Position numbers and translations under genes: made by a program
Notes under the pieces: model-generated
What the model was told of the DNA's origin: nothing
Database searches by the model: none
What the model saw: only the letters and a program-made list of their open reading frames with translations
Source: Alkalihalobacterium chitinilyticum
GTDB lineage: Bacteria > Bacillota > Bacilli > Bacillales > Bacillaceae_F
Direction of reading: 5' to 3'
NCBI RefSeq assembly: GCF_029028005.1
Contig: NZ_JAOTPO010000008.1
Span: 62,001-126,000 of the forward strand
Length of the DNA: 64,000 nt
Shown here: in pieces, positions 60,399-64,000 of the stretch
Layout: each line of letters starts with the position of its first letter
Position numbering within the stretch: the first letter of the stretch is position 1

Positions 60399-60530
60399 AT
60401 GGATTGGATATTTTCATGGATTGCGATTTCGATTGCAATTGGTGCATTTGTTGAAGTGGCAATTAAAAATAGGAAATTAGAAAAAAGAATAAAAGATTTG
60501 GAAGATAAAATAAGTTTGGTGGTATGTTAG
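60399..60530 (+). CDS. 43-aa single-helix membrane protein
   Basis: MDWIFSWIAISIAIGAFVEV helix, then a charged coiled coil (KLEKRIKDLEDKI). Same plan as the 47-aa protein at 56244. No strong ribosome binding site. It may be the last unit of the array. Confidence 0.5.
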   Translation: MDWIFSWIAISIAIGAFVEVAIKNRKLEKRIKDLEDKISLVVC

Positions 60531-60557
60531 AAAATTAACAACTAAAGTGGTGATATT

Positions 60558-61157
60558 ATGAATTTTAATGGTGAGTTCACTAATTTCGAGCAATTGGTTC
60601 GTTCAATGGATTTAATTCCAAAAAAACAATCAACTTTGTTAATTGGAATAGACGGTTGTGGCGGTTCAGGAAAAAGTACATTAGCAACTATATTAAAGGA
60701 TCATGGTTCTAACATAACTGTTGTCCATATGGATGATTTTTATTTACCATCCTCACAAATTATAAAGTTAAGTCCAGAGAAAAAGCCAATTGGTGCGGAC
60801 TTTGATTGGAAACGTGTATTAAATCAAGTTCTTGAACCAATTAGTAATAATCGAGAAGGACACTATCAGCGCTATGATTGGGAGAAGGATGATTTAGTAG
60901 AATGGCATACAGTTCCGATCGGAGGAATTGTTATAGTGGAAGGTGTCTATTCTATTCGTGAGGAATTAGCAGCTAAATACGATTTTACCATATGGGTTGA
61001 CTGTCCACGAGAAACAAGGCTTTTGCGTGGTCTTGAAAGAGACGGGGAAGAAGCTCGTGATCGGTGGGAAAATAACTGGATGGTCTCAGAAGACATTTAT
61101 GTTAACGAACATAAACCTTTTAAAAGAGCAGACCTCGTAGTTAATGGAACTAAATAA
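60558..61157 (+). CDS. uridine kinase-like P-loop kinase
   Basis: Protein of 199 aa. Walker A GIDGCGGSGKST (about 30-41), then VHMDDFYLPSS (catalytic Asp), YQRYDWEKDD, and VIVEGVYSIREEL, the arrangement of uridine kinase/phosphoribulokinase-like enzymes. The lid and C-terminus carry RETRLLRGLERDG. Probably phosphorylates a nucleoside or related small molecule. GTGGTG upstream. Confidence 0.85.
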   Translation: MNFNGEFTNFEQLVRSMDLIPKKQSTLLIGIDGCGGSGKSTLATILKDHGSNITVVHMDDFYLPSSQIIKLSPEKKPIGADFDWKRVLNQVLEPISNNREGHYQRYDWEKDDLVEWHTVPIGGIVIVEGVYSIREELAAKYDFTIWVDCPRETRLLRGLERDGEEARDRWENNWMVSEDIYVNEHKPFKRADLVVNGTK

Positions 61158-61472
61158 TATCTTGTTAAACTTTTACATTGAATTTATGTATTTGGAGTTT
61201 GGTTTTGTTGTCCAGGAGTTGAGGACAAACAACTGTTAAAGGATAATTTCAAAAAGTTATTGAAGGTTTGTTCAGGCAGACTACCGTCGATCATTAGAAT
61301 TGACTATCAAATTAACATAAATTACTTACTTTAAGACGATTACGCCCAAAGTGATCGTCTTTTCATATTTGACGCCTTCTGAACTTACAACAATGTCTTC
61401 CTCATATATTGCTTACTTTTTGAAAGAATATACTTAATCTAGCAAGAGGCCATAGATTACCACAATTTTATA
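61158..61472. other. spacer with a hairpin
   Basis: AAGACGAT...ATCGTCTTTT (61333-61363) may be a terminator for the kinase gene. Otherwise no gene. Confidence 0.4.
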
Positions 61473-61538
61473 GATAATTCGGATAGAGCATTATTTCAAG
61501 CGAAAGAAAGTGGTCGAAATCGATTGGTTGTTAACTAA
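61473..61538 (+). pseudogene. remnant of a GGDEF (diguanylate cyclase) gene
   Basis: The last 21 codons read DNSDRALFQAKESGRNRLVV then a final Asn and stop, matching the C-terminal helix and strand of GGDEF domains (DxALYxAKxxGRN). Nothing upstream has the rest of the domain. A strong terminator follows. Confidence 0.7.
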
Positions 61539-61570
61539 GCATGGTTCTTATTTATTAGTTTAAACATCAG

Positions 61571-61609
61571 AAAAAAAGGGAGATTGTTTTCGAAACAATC
61601 TCCCTTTTA
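61571..61609. terminator. bidirectional terminator
   Basis: AAAAGGGAGATTGTTT pairs perfectly with AAACAATCTCCCTTTT; it ends the minus-strand isochorismatase gene. Confidence 0.85.
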
Positions 61610-61628
61610 TATTTAATCAGCTAATCTA

Positions 61629-62192
61629 TTAGTTTGTGGTCACTTCTTGTTGAAGGAAATCCTCTGTCGAAATTACATTGGCATATATTCCGTTAAGTGC
61701 ACTGATAAATGCATAATGAACCTGCTCAGCTGGCACGACCTTCCCTTGGTAAGCTAAGTCCGTTGTAGTACATGCATCTTCAATAAGTGTAGATTGAAAA
61801 CCTAGCTCCATTGCTGCTCTTACTGTGGCATCCACGCACATATGTGTCATCATACCTACAATGACTAGCTTCGTCACTCCATTTTCTCTTAAGTGGCTTT
61901 CTAGTTCAGTGTTGAAAAAGCTGTTAGGCGCATGTTTAATTATAATATTTTCATTTTCTAATGGTGAAACAGCTTCATTTATTTCGACTCCTTCTGTATT
62001 TGGAAGAAAGAAGCCTAACCCTTCGTCAGCCGCGATATGCTGGACATGAAAAATATTTTCTTGATTATTTTGTCTAAACCATTTAAGAATTTTACCTGCA
62101 TTATCAGCTGCTATTAGTGGATTGCTTAACTCCATTCTTCCGTTCGGAAAATAATCGTTTTGAATATCAATAATAATTAAAGCAGTGCTCAT
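61629..62192 (-). CDS. isochorismatase-family cysteine hydrolase
   Basis: Protein of 187 aa. Catalytic Asp in IIDIQNDYF (residue 9), Lys in IIIKHAPNSFF, and the nucleophile in THMCVDATVRAA. The family includes nicotinamidase and isochorismatase; the substrate is not certain. AGGTGAAT upstream, monocistronic. Confidence 0.9.
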   Translation of the reverse strand: MSTALIIIDIQNDYFPNGRMELSNPLIAADNAGKILKWFRQNNQENIFHVQHIAADEGLGFFLPNTEGVEINEAVSPLENENIIIKHAPNSFFNTELESHLRENGVTKLVIVGMMTHMCVDATVRAAMELGFQSTLIEDACTTTDLAYQGKVVPAEQVHYAFISALNGIYANVISTEDFLQQEVTTN

Positions 62193-62389
62193 GTATTCAC
62201 CTCATTAAAATATTTAGTATAGTATAATTCTATTAAGTATATTAATTATTATGAATTTTTATATAAAATATTTAGATTATTAAGATTGAAGTGTTAACGG
62301 ATGAGAACGGGAGTAATGAATGATTAAAGCCAATTATCAATCTATAGAGACACTCCTGCTTCCCTCTTTTAATAGTGAGATGAAGAATT
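62193..62389. other. promoter region of the hydrolase gene
   Basis: A/T-rich, with no gene recognised. Confidence 0.3.
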
Positions 62390-62574
62390 TAGCGGACTGA
62401 GAGGACCTTATTTTCATGAAAACGGCCATAATCGATGATAGAGGACTGAGAGGCCATTATTTGCTAAAAAATACGCCGAAATCAACGGAATTGGGCTAAA
62501 TAAGGGCCTCAGAGTCCGTTCCGATCATTAAAGCATAGGATTTTGCTTAAATAGCGTCCTCTCAGTCCGCTTAG
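62390..62574. repeat. four-arm dispersed repeat, copy E
   Basis: Arms GCGGACTGAGAGGACCTTATT, AGGACTGAGAGGCCATTATT, then AATAAGGGCCTCAGAGTCCG and ATAGCGTCCTCTCAGTCCGC. Confidence 0.8.
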
Positions 62575-62994
62575 AATTCAATTCGGGAAATTGATCATTC
62601 TCGTATTACTAAAATCATCTATAGCTTGAAAAAGTAGGGTGGGGAAAACGCTAAATTAAACCTGTATTGTAAAAAACGAAGTATTCTAGCAAAAAGGGCC
62701 TTCCTTTTCTCCTAATATAGTAGTATCTGAAGTAGTACATGAATTAATAGAAGAATTCTTTTTGTATCTAGCTAGAAAATAGACATATGAAAGAAAAATT
62801 CTCTGCAATAAAAAATTTGACCATCGTTAGATTTAAAATTGTGATATCAGTAATAGATATGTGTAAAGGACTATACCTTTTTACCCTTTCTTCTGCCATG
62901 TTTTAGCTCTATAATTTTATGGGGAAATTATCAAAAATAGGAAAAATTGATGTGGAACTAAAGTACGGTAATGTAAAGAAAAGGAGATAAGAAC
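62575..62994. other. spacer without a supported gene
   Basis: A/T-rich; fragments of open frame only. AAAAGGAG precedes the next start. Confidence 0.35.
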
Positions 62995-63648
62995 GTGAAG
63001 AAAAAATCATCCGGAGTAGGGAAAAAGGTACAAAGTAAGAGACTTCAAAGAAACATGGTTGTCTGTATAGCTTCCTTAGCAATTCTTTCAGCTTGCAGCA
63101 ATTCAACTTCACAAGAAGATGTTACTGTAACCGATAACGAGACATTGGTTGAACAAGAGGTCATTGCTGATGAAGAACCTAGTAATATAGAACCTACCAA
63201 TGAAGAATCTCATAATGAAGACAAAGAAATGGAAGAGAAAAAAGATACTGTTAAATCAGAACTGCCAAAAACAATTGAGGTGGATCAACAATTAATACAT
63301 AATAACGGTACGGTCTTGACAATAGAAAGTGTCCATTTAGGAGAAGAATTCATAACGATTGACATACAAGCGATTAACGGGGCAAGTAATAATGTATTCC
63401 TTTCCTGGGGTGGAAAAAATTCGATGATCTTACAGGATGATACAGGAGTAACCTATCCTTTCTTGCCACCAGAAAGGAATCATAACTTAGAAATAAAAAT
63501 TGGAGAACGCTTATCAGGTTCGCTTATTTTTGTTGGCAGGATTAACGGTGAAGCGACCTCTCTTCATTTAAAAACCAATCCAAATGGCTCAGAGGATAAA
63601 GATGCGACAGATATGCCATCTTTCTTCTTCGAATATGAAGACCTCTAA
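62995..63648 (+). CDS. lipoprotein with acidic linker and DUF4352-like domain
   Basis: Protein of 217 aa, GTG start. The signal peptide has a long basic n-region (KKKSSGVGKKVQSKRLQRN) and lipobox LSAC at about residue 35. Next comes a Glu/Asn-rich linker, then a beta-sandwich from about residue 95 (VLTIESVHLGEEFITIDIQA, GKNSMILQDDTGVTYPF) like DUF4352/Telomeric-type Ig domains. Followed 19 nt later by another lipoprotein gene, so probably an operon. Confidence 0.7.
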   Translation: MKKKSSGVGKKVQSKRLQRNMVVCIASLAILSACSNSTSQEDVTVTDNETLVEQEVIADEEPSNIEPTNEESHNEDKEMEEKKDTVKSELPKTIEVDQQLIHNNGTVLTIESVHLGEEFITIDIQAINGASNNVFLSWGGKNSMILQDDTGVTYPFLPPERNHNLEIKIGERLSGSLIFVGRINGEATSLHLKTNPNGSEDKDATDMPSFFFEYEDL

Positions 63649-63667
63649 GACTAAGGGAGGTTAACCA

Positions 63668-64000
63668 ATGATAAGCAAAGCTGCATTTAATATATTAGGA
63701 TTACTTCTATTAATCTCATTGATGGTTTCCTGCTCAAATGACAACACAGTTAATCAAGAAGACGAGTCAGAAAACACTCACATACAGGAAGTAGATTTAG
63801 AGACGTCTAACAACAATACCCAAAAGTTCACATCAGATGTCACAATAGAAAACAACGTACAATCACAAGTCTATTTGTCTCAAGTACCTAGGAGTAGGGT
63901 CATTGTAAGAGAAATTCAACTGTCACAAGTGGAAAAGGAAATTTTGGATACATTGACGGAATTTGAAGCTGTTGTTGAAGAACAGCTAACAACCTTAACG
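63668..64000 (+). CDS. lipoprotein, cut by the window end
   Basis: The first 111 codons are present and the frame is open at the edge. GGGAGG is 7 nt before the ATG. Signal peptide with LMVSC lipobox, then an Asn/Glu/Thr-rich linker and the start of a folded domain (RSRVIVREIQLSQVEKEILDTL). Family unknown. Confidence 0.7.
   Translation, partial: MISKAAFNILGLLLLISLMVSCSNDNTVNQEDESENTHIQEVDLETSNNNTQKFTSDVTIENNVQSQVYLSQVPRSRVIVREIQLSQVEKEILDTLTEFEAVVEEQLTTLT

Overview
The window looks like chromosome from a low-GC, spore-forming Bacillaceae, possibly of the alkaliphile/soil Bacillus type. The evidence is strong AGGAGG-type ribosome binding sites, frequent TTG/GTG starts, two KinB-like kinases, spore-associated genes (YheC/YheD ATP-grasp, a Cys-rich appendage-like protein), a class-C group II intron behind a terminator, and CBO0543 and DUF1672 family proteins. 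I see no rRNA, tRNA, CRISPR array, IS transposase or phage structural gene.

Layout. 0.5-6.6 kb: a KinB-like kinase, a group IIC intron placed just after an intrinsic terminator, an MFS drug exporter and a CBO0543 membrane protein. 7.3-13.4 kb: a minus-strand tandem array of DUF1672-like lipoprotein genes alternating with lipase genes. One lipase is full length (699 aa, N-terminal catalytic domain, helical C-terminus) and two are truncated to about 100 aa. The layout matches the reverse-architecture type VII secreted lipase plus lipoprotein immunity scheme, but no secretion machinery is in the window. 13.9-16.8 kb: a vsr remnant, a C5 DNA methyltransferase and a convergent putative restriction endonuclease. 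17.5-21.1 kb: two small spore-type genes, a YheC/YheD protein and a vanadium haloperoxidase. 22-24 kb: an interrupted membrane protein gene and a second KinB-like kinase inside direct repeats.

24.5-30.5 kb: a complete heterocycloanthracin/sonorensin-type thiazole peptide cluster. Its precursor has a Cys at every third residue and is followed by a ThiF-like partner, a YcaO cyclodehydratase and a SagB-type dehydrogenase. An attenuating terminator separates the precursor from the enzymes. 31.1-31.3 kb: a candidate free-standing small RNA. 31.8-41.5 kb: mostly ordinary chromosome (icd, DUF2294, NAD(P)-binding oxidoreductase, PRC-barrel, zinc ribbons, YdjM, Dus, SDR) ending in a Pro/Tyr-rich surface-like protein.

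41.6-60.4 kb: a long run of small, mostly single-gene units, nearly all on the plus strand and mostly of unknown function. At least eighteen related repeats separate them, with a CTAACG core, hairpins or terminators, and a conserved ATGTTAAA...GCAG tail. It resembles an integrase-less gene cassette array and is, with the lipase array, the strongest candidate for an undescribed system here. 60.5-64 kb: a uridine-kinase-like ATPase, a GGDEF remnant, an isochorismatase-family hydrolase and two lipoproteins, the last cut by the window edge.

Three dispersed repeat families run through the gene-poor spacers: a 190-bp four-arm element (5 copies), a 60-70-bp element ending in GAACCGTCCCTGTGC (about 7 copies) and a GGTCTGACC/GGGGGACAGACC element.
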